Source: CAZGTQ01 sp964528575 (GTDB lineage Bacteria > Planctomycetota > UBA1135 > GCA-002686595). Taken from it: a DNA stretch of 27,448 nucleotides. The translations under genes and the position numbers were made by a program. Positions 15,640 to 22,615 of the stretch are shown piece by piece. Within the stretch, counting starts at the first letter, position 1, and the number at the start of each line of letters is the position of its first letter. A model generated the notes under the pieces. The model saw nothing but the letters and a program-made list of their open reading frames with translations, was not told where the DNA came from and made no database searches. Where the stretch lies: NCBI GenBank assembly GCA_964528575.1, contig CAZGTQ010000333.1, positions 1 to 27,448 on the forward strand, given 5' to 3'.

Positions 15640-17196
15640 ATGGACACCCCGAGTCGTTCGGCCGCGGCGCGCGCGCCGCGGCGCGACGATGCGCCGGGCG
15701 GCGCGCGGCGCGTCGCGCTGATCGCCCTGGTCGTCGCCGGCTCGACGCTCACGTCGCTCGGCGTCGGCGCCGGGTTCCGCGCGCTCGGGCTGGGCGAGGC
15801 GAACATCGTGCTCGTCTTCCTGCTCGGAGTCGCGTTCGCGGCGTACGCGGGTGGACGCAACGCGGCGGCGCCGGCGGCGGTCGCGGCCGTGCTCACGTTC
15901 AACTTCTTCTTCACGCACCCGCTGCACACGTTCGCCGTCTCCGAGCTGCAGTACGTGTTCACGTTCCTCGTGCTCCTCGTGACGGGCGTCGCCGTCAGCG
16001 AGATGGTTGCGCGGCTGCGCGAGCGGGCCGTCGACGCCCGCGACGAAGCCGAGGCGAACCGCGTCCTCTACGACGTCGGCCGCGTCCTGGCTTCGTCGAC
16101 GAGCGCGCGCCGCATCGCGCAGGACGCGTCGCGCGAGATCGAGGCGCGCCTCGGCAAGCCGGTCGCCGTGTTCCTCGCTGCGCGCGGACCCAGGCCGTTG
16201 GAGCTCGCCGACGCCGCCGGCGCGCCCGAGCTCACCGAGGATGCGGCCGAGCGGTCGGCCGCGCTGCGAGCGATGGGGGCGGGCCGACCGAGCGCGCCGG
16301 CCGACCGCGGCGACGGGACGCAAGGGACGTACCTGCCGCTCGTGCCCGCCGACATGTCCGTGCTCGGCGCGCTCGGCGTGCTCGTCGGCCGCGGCCGTCC
16401 GGCGCGCCGCGAGAGCCTGCTCCTGGGCGCGCTCGCGCTGCAGATCGCGCTCGCCCTGGAGCGCGACGCGCTCGCCGAGGCCGCGCAGGCGCGCGCCGTC
16501 GAGGCCGAGAGCGAGCGGCTGCGCGCGAACTTGCTCGCGACCGTGTCGCACGACCTGCGCACGCCGCTCGCGACGATCGCCGGAGGCGCGTCGGCGCTGC
16601 TCGAGCTCGAGCGCGGGCGCGAGGACCCGGCCCGCGCGGAGCTCCTGCGCGAGATCCTGGCGGAGTCGCACCGTCTGACGCGCATGGTGGAGAACCTGCT
16701 CCAGCTCGGCCGCGTCGACGACGGCCGACTCGTGCTCCACGAGGAGCTGTATCCGCTCGACGAGCTCCTCGGGGCGGCCGTCGCGCGGCTCGAGCGCTAC
16801 ACCGATACGCGGCGCATCGAGATCGAGGCGCCGGCGGACCTTCCGCTCGTGCCGGTCGATGCCGACTTGATCGTCAACGTGCTCGTCAACCTGCTCGACA
16901 ACGCGCTGCGTTACGCGCCCCAGGGCCCGATCTACGTCACCGCGAGCCGCGCGGCCGAGCGATTGCGCGTGTCGGTCCGCGATCGCGGGCCGGGGCTCGG
17001 GCCGGGCAGCGAGCGCCTGTTCGAGCCGTTCGTGCGCGCACAGGGCCAGAGCGAGCGCGGGAGCGGCCTGGGGCTCGCGATCTGCAAGGCGGTCGTGACG
17101 GTGCACGGCGGGACGATCGGCGCGCTCGACCGGCCGGACGGAGGGGCCGAGGTGTGGCTCGAGCTGCCGCTCGCGACGCAGGAGGTGAGCGCGTGA
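15640..17196 (+). CDS. Short KdpD-like sensor histidine kinase
   Basis: The product is 518 aa from ATG 15640. Residues 23-122 form four membrane segments of the KdpD/DUF4118 type (LGEANIVLVFLLGVAFAAY; LTFNFFFTHPLHTF is typical of KdpD). A GAF-like region (about 135-275) follows, then a HisKA domain with ATVSHDLRTPLATI (H304 is the phospho-acceptor) and an ATPase domain with N box LVNLLDNALRYAP (415-427), DRGPGLG (448-454) and GSGLGLA (474-480). The N-terminal cytoplasmic KdpD sensor and Usp region of about 380 residues is absent. The gene is coupled to a KdpE-like regulator by a GTGA overlap. Sensing of K+ or envelope state is inferred; no kdpFABC is in the window, but trkH is adjacent. Confidence 0.9.
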   Translation: MDTPSRSAAARAPRRDDAPGGARRVALIALVVAGSTLTSLGVGAGFRALGLGEANIVLVFLLGVAFAAYAGGRNAAAPAAVAAVLTFNFFFTHPLHTFAVSELQYVFTFLVLLVTGVAVSEMVARLRERAVDARDEAEANRVLYDVGRVLASSTSARRIAQDASREIEARLGKPVAVFLAARGPRPLELADAAGAPELTEDAAERSAALRAMGAGRPSAPADRGDGTQGTYLPLVPADMSVLGALGVLVGRGRPARRESLLLGALALQIALALERDALAEAAQARAVEAESERLRANLLATVSHDLRTPLATIAGGASALLELERGREDPARAELLREILAESHRLTRMVENLLQLGRVDDGRLVLHEELYPLDELLGAAVARLERYTDTRRIEIEAPADLPLVPVDADLIVNVLVNLLDNALRYAPQGPIYVTASRAAERLRVSVRDRGPGLGPGSERLFEPFVRAQGQSERGSGLGLAICKAVVTVHGGTIGALDRPDGGAEVWLELPLATQEVSA

Positions 17197-17891
17197 CGGC
17201 GCCGGGCGCGACGATCCTCGTCGTCGAGGACGAGCTCCCGATCCGCCGTTTCCTGCGGCCGGCGCTGCAGGGCGAGGGGTACGCGATGATCGAGGCGAGC
17301 ACGCTGGCGCAGGGGCTCGTGCAGGCGTCGACGCGCGCCCCGGACGTGATCGTGGTCGACCTCGGCCTGCCGGACGGCGACGGGCTGGAGCTGATCCGTC
17401 GCGTGCGCGAGTGGAGCGCGGCCCCGATCCTCGTGCTCTCTGCGCGCGACCGCGAGGAGGACAAGGTCGCGGCGCTCGACCTGGGCGCCGACGACTACCT
17501 GACGAAGCCGTTCGGCGTGCCCGAGCTGCTCGCGCGCGTGCGCGTCGCTCTGCGGCACCGCGCGCGCGTGCTGGCGGCCGACCGCGACGACCCCACATTC
17601 TGCGTGGGCGATCTGCACGTCGACCTCGGCAAGCGCCGCGTGCTGCTCGCCGGCGAGCCCGTGTCGCTGACGCCGATCGAGTTCAAGCTGCTGGCGACGC
17701 TCGCGCGCAATCCCGGCCGCGTGTTCACGCACCGCGCTCTGTTGAACGAGGTCTGGGGGCCGGGATCGGACGAGCGGCACCTCGTGCGCGTGCACATGGC
17801 GAACCTGCGCCGCAAGATCGAGAAGGACACCGCGCGGCCGCGCTATCTGCTGACGGAGCCCGGCGTCGGCTATCGGCTCGCCGACGAGTGA
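17193..17891 (+). CDS. KdpE-like OmpR-family response regulator
   Basis: The product is 232 aa from GTG 17193, with AGGAGG at 17180-17185 seven bases before it and a GTGA overlap with the kinase gene. The receiver domain shows E12-D13, phospho-acceptor D56 in VIVVDLGLPDGDG, S83 and K105 (DYLTKPF). The C-terminal winged helix is OmpR-type (LTPIEFKLLATLARNPGRVF, then VRVHMANLRRKIE and YLLTEPGVGYRL). The combination of APILVLSARDREEDKVAALD with this effector matches KdpE closely. OmpR-family regulators bind direct repeats with an 11-bp period; a candidate lies at 19494-19514 beside trkH. It converges with trkH, with five bases between the stops. Confidence 0.92.
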   Translation: MTAPGATILVVEDELPIRRFLRPALQGEGYAMIEASTLAQGLVQASTRAPDVIVVDLGLPDGDGLELIRRVREWSAAPILVLSARDREEDKVAALDLGADDYLTKPFGVPELLARVRVALRHRARVLAADRDDPTFCVGDLHVDLGKRRVLLAGEPVSLTPIEFKLLATLARNPGRVFTHRALLNEVWGPGSDERHLVRVHMANLRRKIEKDTARPRYLLTEPGVGYRLADE

Positions 17892-17896
17892 CGCGC

Positions 17897-19402
17897 TCAG
17901 CGGCGCCAGAAGCTCGGGAAGAAGAGCGCGACGACGGAGAAGAGCTCGAGGCGGCCGAGGATCATCAGACCGCTGAGCAGGAGCTTGCTCGCGTCGCCGA
18001 GCGCGCCGAAGCTGGACGCCGGGCCCACGCCGCCGAGGCCCGGACCGGCCGTGTTGAGGCACGCGATCACGCCGGTGATCGCCTCGGTCGGAGCGGAGCC
18101 GAGCAGCGTGAGCGCGACCGCGCTGCAGAACGCGACGACGCACCAGAGCGCGAACAGGTGCAGCGCGGAGCCGACGAGGTCGGCGTCCGCCTGCTCTCCG
18201 TCGATCGAGACGCGCGCGACCGCTCGCGGTCGGGCGTAGGCGCGCACGGCCGCGAACGTGCTGCGCACGGCGAGGAGCAGCCGTGCGATCTTGACGCCGC
18301 CGCCGGTCGAGCACGTGCACGCGCCGGCGACGATCGCGGCCATGAGGAGCACGCGGCACGCGTTCGGCCACGCGTCGAAGTTCGCGGTCGCGAGTCCGGT
18401 CGTGGTCTGCAGGGAGACGACGCTGAACGACGCGTCGCGCAGGCAGGTGAGGAAGCCGCGGTAGTCGGGCTCTGTACGGCCCGCGAGCCCGTTGCTCCCG
18501 CCCCAGAACCACAGGATCAGCGTGACGACGAGCGCGAGCCCGAAGAGCAGCGCGACGAACCACGCGAGCTCGGACGAGCGCCGCGCCCACGCGATCCCGC
18601 GCGCCGGGGCGCGCTGCGTGAGCAGGATCCAAAGCGTGAAGCTCGTCCCGCCGCACATCATGATCGCCATGCAGACCGTTTCGATCGGCGCAGAGCCGTA
18701 GTACGCGATGCTGCTCCCGCGGGTCGAGAATCCGCCGGTCGAGATGCACGTGAACGCGTGCGCCATGGCGTCGAACGGGCTCATCCCGGCGACGTGCAGC
18801 GCGACGCCGCCTGCGAGCGTGAGGAGGGCGTACACCCTCAGGAGCCGCATCGCGCTGTCGCGCACGCGCGACTCGCTCGCCTGCCGGTCGACCCCTTCGG
18901 AGCGAAACAGGCTGCGCCCGCCGGCCGGGAGCAGCGTTACGAAGACGAGGACGATCCCGATTCCGCCGATCCACTGCGAGAAGCAGCGCCAGAAGTTGAC
19001 GCCGCGCGGCAGCGCGTCGATCTCGGCGCCGTCGAAGATCGTCGACCCGGTCGTCGTGAAGCCCGACGCCGCTTCGAAGAACGCGTCGACCGGCGAGTCG
19101 ATGACGCCGCATACGAGGAACGGGAGCGCGCCGAGCACGCTCGCCAGCACCCAGCCGATCCCGACGACGGCGATGCCCTCGCGCCGGAAGAACGCGGGCC
19201 GGCCGGCGACGCCGGCGAGCGAGCCGCGGCCGGCGAGCGCGAGCGCCCCGCCCACGGCGACCGCCGCGAGCGCGCACCACGAGAAGCCGACGGCGACGTC
19301 GCTCTCGCCGTACAGCGCGGACAGGCCGGCCGGAACGAGCAGAGCGACGCCGACCAGGGCGCACAGCAGGCCGAGCAGACGGACGACGGCGCGCGTGTTC
19401 AT
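17897..19402 (-). CDS. trkH: TrkH-family potassium transporter
   Basis: The product is 501 aa from ATG 19402. It is an integral membrane protein with about ten hydrophobic segments and four pore-loop repeats carrying the K+ selectivity glycine: SGFTTTGSTIF (113-123), CISTGGFSTRG (219-229), LQTTTGLATANF (331-342) and LNTAGPGLGGVG. The conserved STGGGVKIAR (365-374) includes the lysine typical of Trk/Ktr proteins. TrkH normally works with a cytosolic NAD/ATP-binding TrkA; no trkA is present here. Its position next to a KdpDE-like pair suggests that the two-component system controls Trk uptake rather than a Kdp ATPase, which is inference. Confidence 0.93.
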   Translation of the reverse strand: MNTRAVVRLLGLLCALVGVALLVPAGLSALYGESDVAVGFSWCALAAVAVGGALALAGRGSLAGVAGRPAFFRREGIAVVGIGWVLASVLGALPFLVCGVIDSPVDAFFEAASGFTTTGSTIFDGAEIDALPRGVNFWRCFSQWIGGIGIVLVFVTLLPAGGRSLFRSEGVDRQASESRVRDSAMRLLRVYALLTLAGGVALHVAGMSPFDAMAHAFTCISTGGFSTRGSSIAYYGSAPIETVCMAIMMCGGTSFTLWILLTQRAPARGIAWARRSSELAWFVALLFGLALVVTLILWFWGGSNGLAGRTEPDYRGFLTCLRDASFSVVSLQTTTGLATANFDAWPNACRVLLMAAIVAGACTCSTGGGVKIARLLLAVRSTFAAVRAYARPRAVARVSIDGEQADADLVGSALHLFALWCVVAFCSAVALTLLGSAPTEAITGVIACLNTAGPGLGGVGPASSFGALGDASKLLLSGLMILGRLELFSVVALFFPSFWRR

Positions 19403-19493
19403 GAGCGACGAGAACAGCCTCGCGGATCCCGTGAGCTTGGTCCGCGCGCGCCGCCGTCGCTCATCCGGATGTCGTCAAAGAGCGCCGCGCGAC

Positions 19494-19514
19494 CATCAAG
19501 CCGGCATCAAGCCG
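19494..19514. promoter_or_regulatory. 11-bp direct repeat, candidate response-regulator site
   Basis: CATCAAGCCG occurs at 19494-19503 and again at 19505-19514, an 11-bp period. A third TCAA core lies at 19475, 21 bases upstream of the first. The repeat sits where a -35 box would be for the TAGGCT element at 19526, and in the 135-bp gap divergent from trkH. OmpR/PhoB-type regulators bind such repeats, so the nearby KdpE-like protein is a candidate. Confidence 0.4.
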
Positions 19515-19525
19515 CGGGGTCGGTG

Positions 19526-19531
19526 TAGGCT
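19526..19531 (+). promoter_or_regulatory. Candidate -10 element for the small-protein/M50 operon
   Basis: TAGGCT in the context GGTG-TAGGCT-TT, six bases before GTG 19538. It fits the TANNCT pattern, with the 11-bp direct repeat ending 11 bases upstream. The short leader implies a nearly leaderless mRNA. Confidence 0.4.
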
Positions 19532-19537
19532 TTCGAG

Positions 19538-19780
19538 GTGAGCGAGCGAGCGTGGCGCACCGGGCCGATCACGTGGCACCCGACGGTGCTCGCGCCGATC
19601 CTGCAGGCGGAGCTGTTGCTCGTGCTCGGGGCCGTCACCTCGGCGCTGGTGGACGAGCCCGCGCTGCGCGGCTGGGTCTGGCGCGACGCGGTCGAGCGGG
19701 GGCTCATGCTCCTGCGCTCCGCGCTCGCGCGCAACGAGGAGGCGAGCGTCGTGCCCGCGCTCGCGGGCGTCGACAAGTGA
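19538..19780 (+). CDS. Small membrane protein coupled to the M50 peptidase
   Basis: I do not recognise this 80-aa protein. It starts at GTG 19538. Residues 16-37 (VLAPILQAELLLVLGAVTSALV) form one probable membrane helix or amphipathic segment, followed by a charged region with DAVERGLMLLRSALARNEE. Its stop shares a base with the next start (TGATG), so it is co-translated with the M50 peptidase gene. A partner, substrate or regulator of that protease is inferred from coupling only. Codon use is consistent with real coding. Confidence 0.62.
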   Translation: MSERAWRTGPITWHPTVLAPILQAELLLVLGAVTSALVDEPALRGWVWRDAVERGLMLLRSALARNEEASVVPALAGVDK

Positions 19781-21021
19781 TGCGCTCGTTCGTGTGGAAG
19801 CCACGGTATTTCCCGTGGATGCCGGCGCTCGCGTTCCTGCTGCTGGGCGCCGAGGTCTTGTGGGGGCTGACGCTCGGCCTGGCGAAGCTCGCGGACGCGC
19901 CGGTGCAGCCGCTGGCGCACCTCGTCAACGTGCTCTGGTGCGTCGCGTTGCTGCCGTTCGCCACGGTCGCGCACGAGCTCGGGCACGCGCTCGGGGCGGA
20001 GCTCGCCGGCATGCGCGTGTGGCGCATCGAGCTCGGCGGCGGTCGTCCGTTCTTCTGCGCGTATGCGATCGGCCTTCGCGTTCGCGTGGGGGCCTTCATG
20101 ACGGGCGGGCGAACGATGTGGACGCTGCTCGCGAGCGACCGTCGCCGCCTCCGGACGTGGGTCGCCGTCGCCGCCGGTCCTGTCATGAACGCCGTGTTGC
20201 TCTTCGTCGCGTTGCGCTCGACGTCCACGCCCGCTTGGCTCCTGCCGACCGAGCACGTCGACGTCGCCGGCACGTTCGCCTTCACCAACCTCGCGGTGAT
20301 CGTGCTGTCGCTTCTCCCTTTCAAGCGTGCCCACCTGGCGACGGACGGGTTCCAGCTCGCGACGATCCCGTTCGCGCCTCCGGAGCAGGCCGACGAGGTC
20401 GCCGACGCGCTCGCGGTCTTCGCCGCCGTCGAGGCCGCGTTGCAAGGGCGGCTCGTCGATGCTACCGCGCACCTCGAGCGAGAGCTCGGCGAGCGGCCCG
20501 ACAGCAAGATCCTGCGACTCGCGCACGCGGGCATGCTCACGCACGCGGGTGAGCACGACCGGGCGCGTGCGTCGCTGCTGCGCCTGCGCGAGAGCGACGA
20601 GCTCGAGCCGATGCTCCTCGCGCACGTCGACAACCTGCTCGCGTGGGGCGCGGTGCTGTCGGGCCGCGAGGAGCTGGCGGACGAAGCTCTGGAGCGTGCC
20701 CGCAGCGCGCGCAAGCAGTCGCGCCGGATGCCCGAGTTCGCCGGCACGCTCGGCGCCGTGCTCGTCTGGAGGGGCGACGTGAAGGAGGGCCTGAAGCTGC
20801 TGAAGCGCGCGCTCCTCGGGAACGAGGACTGGCACAACACGGCCCACGACGCCGCGTGGATCGCCGTCGGCTGCGCGAAGCAGGGCAAGCTCGACCGCGC
20901 GCGCAAGTACGTGCGCATGGCGCGCTACTTCGACGACTCGTGCAAGTCGCTGCGCTTCGCCGAGGCCGCGATCGAGGACGCGCGCGCCGCTCCCGCGCTC
21001 GCGCCTACCGCCTCCTACTAG
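19780..21021 (+). CDS. M50 (site-2-protease-like) membrane metallopeptidase with TPR-like tail
   Basis: The product is 413 aa from ATG 19780. The zinc motif HELGH (65-69) lies in a membrane segment, AGPVMN (132-137) corresponds to the conserved AGPxxN of the family, and the third ligand is probably D189 in LLPFKRAHLATDG (178-190). These are the features of M50B intramembrane proteases. From about residue 205 onward the sequence becomes helical repeats (about five TPR-like units, for example HAGEHDRARASLL and CAKQGKLDRARKYV), presumably cytoplasmic. The tail could recruit substrates or partners. No PDZ domain is present, unlike RseP. Natural substrates cannot be named; neighbouring signal-transduction genes make an anti-sigma or membrane-protein target possible. 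Confidence 0.85.
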   Translation: MRSFVWKPRYFPWMPALAFLLLGAEVLWGLTLGLAKLADAPVQPLAHLVNVLWCVALLPFATVAHELGHALGAELAGMRVWRIELGGGRPFFCAYAIGLRVRVGAFMTGGRTMWTLLASDRRRLRTWVAVAAGPVMNAVLLFVALRSTSTPAWLLPTEHVDVAGTFAFTNLAVIVLSLLPFKRAHLATDGFQLATIPFAPPEQADEVADALAVFAAVEAALQGRLVDATAHLERELGERPDSKILRLAHAGMLTHAGEHDRARASLLRLRESDELEPMLLAHVDNLLAWGAVLSGREELADEALERARSARKQSRRMPEFAGTLGAVLVWRGDVKEGLKLLKRALLGNEDWHNTAHDAAWIAVGCAKQGKLDRARKYVRMARYFDDSCKSLRFAEAAIEDARAAPALAPTASY

Positions 21022-21088
21022 TTGCGGTTCGTTCGCACGAGGCGCCGGTTCCAGGCGTTCGTCCGACCGCAGCCGCGTCGCTCGACGC

Positions 21089-22510
21089 TCAGCTCCCCAG
21101 CACCGCGTCCAACTGCGTGCGCAGCCAGACGTAGGCCGCCTGTTGCTGCGGGGTCGGCGTGCCCAGCAGCAGGTCGGTCTGCTCGAACGGGTCGAGGAGC
21201 AGGTCGTAGAGCTCCTCGACGCCGCCGTCGCGGATCAGCTTGTAGCGGATGTCGCGTACGGCGCGGCGCTCGAGCGTCCACGGGCCCGTGAACCCGTTCG
21301 GCGAAAAGCGCTCGCCGAACACGAACTGGCGCCGCTGCGGGATGTTGCCCTGCGTCGCAAAGAGCACCGGACGGAGCCACGGGGCGAAGCTCACGCTGTC
21401 GAGCGTCACGCCCGCGAGCTGCGGGACGGTCGCGACGTCGATGCCGGCGAGCTCCGCGACCGTCGCGAAGACGTCGGTGATGCCCACGAGCGCGTGGACC
21501 TCACGACCGGGGCTCTCGACGGCGGGACCCGAGACGACGAGCGGGACGTTGAGCCCGCCCTCGTAGGCCGTCACCTTGCCGTGGTCGGGCGGGAACGGCG
21601 GCAGCGTGGCGGGGCCTGGCGTGCCGTTGTCCGAGAGGAAGATCACGTTCGTGCGCGCGCGGACCAGCGGATCGATGCGGCCGAGCAAGCGACCGATCTC
21701 GCTGTCCATCGCCTCGACCATCGCCTCCATGTACGGACGCGGGTCCATCGTCTGCTCGTCGAATTCGGGGAGCGGGCCCTTCGAGTGCAGGTTCGTCGGC
21801 GGCGCGTGATACGGGTCGTGCGCGAGGTTGAACGCGACGAGGCAGAACCACGGCTCCGGCGCGCTCTTCAGCCACGTGAGCGTGTCGTTCACCTTGTCCG
21901 TGGCCGCGTACGTGCTGACGACGTTGATCGTGACGCCGTTGACGATCTTCTCGAAGTCGTAGAAGCCGCCGCCCGGCGGCACCGGCGGAGCCCAGCGCCA
22001 GCCGATGTTGCCCATCGGCCCCGAGAACCACGCGAAGCCCTGGTCGTTCGGCGCCGTCAGATTGTTGTGCAGGTGCCCGTCGATGTGCCACTTGCCGAAC
22101 ATCGCGGACGTCCACGCGCCGCCCGATCCCATGCGCAGCATCTCGGGGATCGTGATCTCGCTCGGCGCGAGCCCGTCGGGCCCCTTGACGATGCCGCCGA
22201 TGCCGAGGCGGAACGGGTGACGTCCGGTGAGCAGCGCCGCGCGCGCCGGCGAGCACAGGGGCGCCGCCCACGCGTTGCGGAACAAGACCCCGTTCTGCGC
22301 GAGCGCGTCGATGTTCGGCGTCGGCGGCCGGCTGGTGCCCTCGCCGTACACGTCGATCAGGTCGACGCCGACGTCGTCGGCGAGGAGCACGAGCACGTTG
22401 TCCTGCGCGCGGACGGGGGATGCGAGCGCCGCGGCGAGCAGCGCGGCCCAGGCGACGTGCCAGACGAGTTGCCAGACGACGTGCCAGACGGGGCGCGAGA
22501 TGGAAAGCAT
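21089..22510 (-). CDS. Secreted formylglycine sulfatase
   Basis: The product is 473 aa from ATG 22510; the frame is open to 22567 but the upstream codons look non-coding. It has a Sec signal peptide (cleavage probably after VRAQ, residue 36). Sulfatase features are the metal-binding VLLADDVG (41-48), the formylglycine motif CSPAR (86-90) followed by LLTGR, FGKWH and the C-terminal-side FLSDNG. The Cys must be converted to formylglycine by a maturase (FGE or anSME); none lies in the window. It hydrolyses a sulfate ester, probably on a polysaccharide, in the periplasm or outside. Planctomycetes typically carry many such enzymes. Its signal helix contains a threefold 12-bp repeat. Confidence 0.92.
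   Translation of the reverse strand: MLSISRPVWHVVWQLVWHVAWAALLAAALASPVRAQDNVLVLLADDVGVDLIDVYGEGTSRPPTPNIDALAQNGVLFRNAWAAPLCSPARAALLTGRHPFRLGIGGIVKGPDGLAPSEITIPEMLRMGSGGAWTSAMFGKWHIDGHLHNNLTAPNDQGFAWFSGPMGNIGWRWAPPVPPGGGFYDFEKIVNGVTINVVSTYAATDKVNDTLTWLKSAPEPWFCLVAFNLAHDPYHAPPTNLHSKGPLPEFDEQTMDPRPYMEAMVEAMDSEIGRLLGRIDPLVRARTNVIFLSDNGTPGPATLPPFPPDHGKVTAYEGGLNVPLVVSGPAVESPGREVHALVGITDVFATVAELAGIDVATVPQLAGVTLDSVSFAPWLRPVLFATQGNIPQRRQFVFGERFSPNGFTGPWTLERRAVRDIRYKLIRDGGVEELYDLLLDPFEQTDLLLGTPTPQQQAAYVWLRTQLDAVLGS
22455..22490. repeat. Three 12-bp tandem repeats inside the sulfatase signal peptide
   Basis: ACGTGCCAGACG, AGTTGCCAGACG and ACGTGCCAGACG follow each other without gaps at 22455, 22467 and 22479. 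On the coding strand each unit encodes four residues, giving VWHV, VWQL, VWHV in the hydrophobic core. Slippage would change the helix length by four residues without a frameshift. Confidence 0.8.
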
Positions 22511-22533
22511 CTTGGGGGGGGGCTCCGTCCACG

Positions 22534-22539
22534 AGCTTA
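22534..22539 (-). promoter_or_regulatory. Candidate -10 element for the sulfatase gene
   Basis: On the minus strand TAAGCT, in the context GGGG-TAAGCT-CG, lies 23 bases before ATG 22510. The same hexamer precedes the next gene upstream (24143-24148). It supports ATG 22510 over the longer frame. Confidence 0.42.
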
Positions 22540-22615
22540 CCCCGGCCCCGCCTCGCCCGCCTGGCATCTTTCGCCGAAGGCGCTCACGCGCCGGCGGGCG
22601 TCGACCCCGCGCGCG

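Noticed and set aside
14119..17598. Minus-strand open frame of 1159 codons
   Set aside because: It lies opposite the DUF1501, KdpD-like and KdpE-like genes. Its translation is Arg/Ala/Glu-rich with no motif, as expected for the antisense of GC-biased codons.
21075..21088. Terminator hairpin between the convergent M50 and sulfatase genes
   Set aside because: The inverted repeat is six base pairs with a two-base gap, too tight to form a normal hairpin, and no T-run follows.
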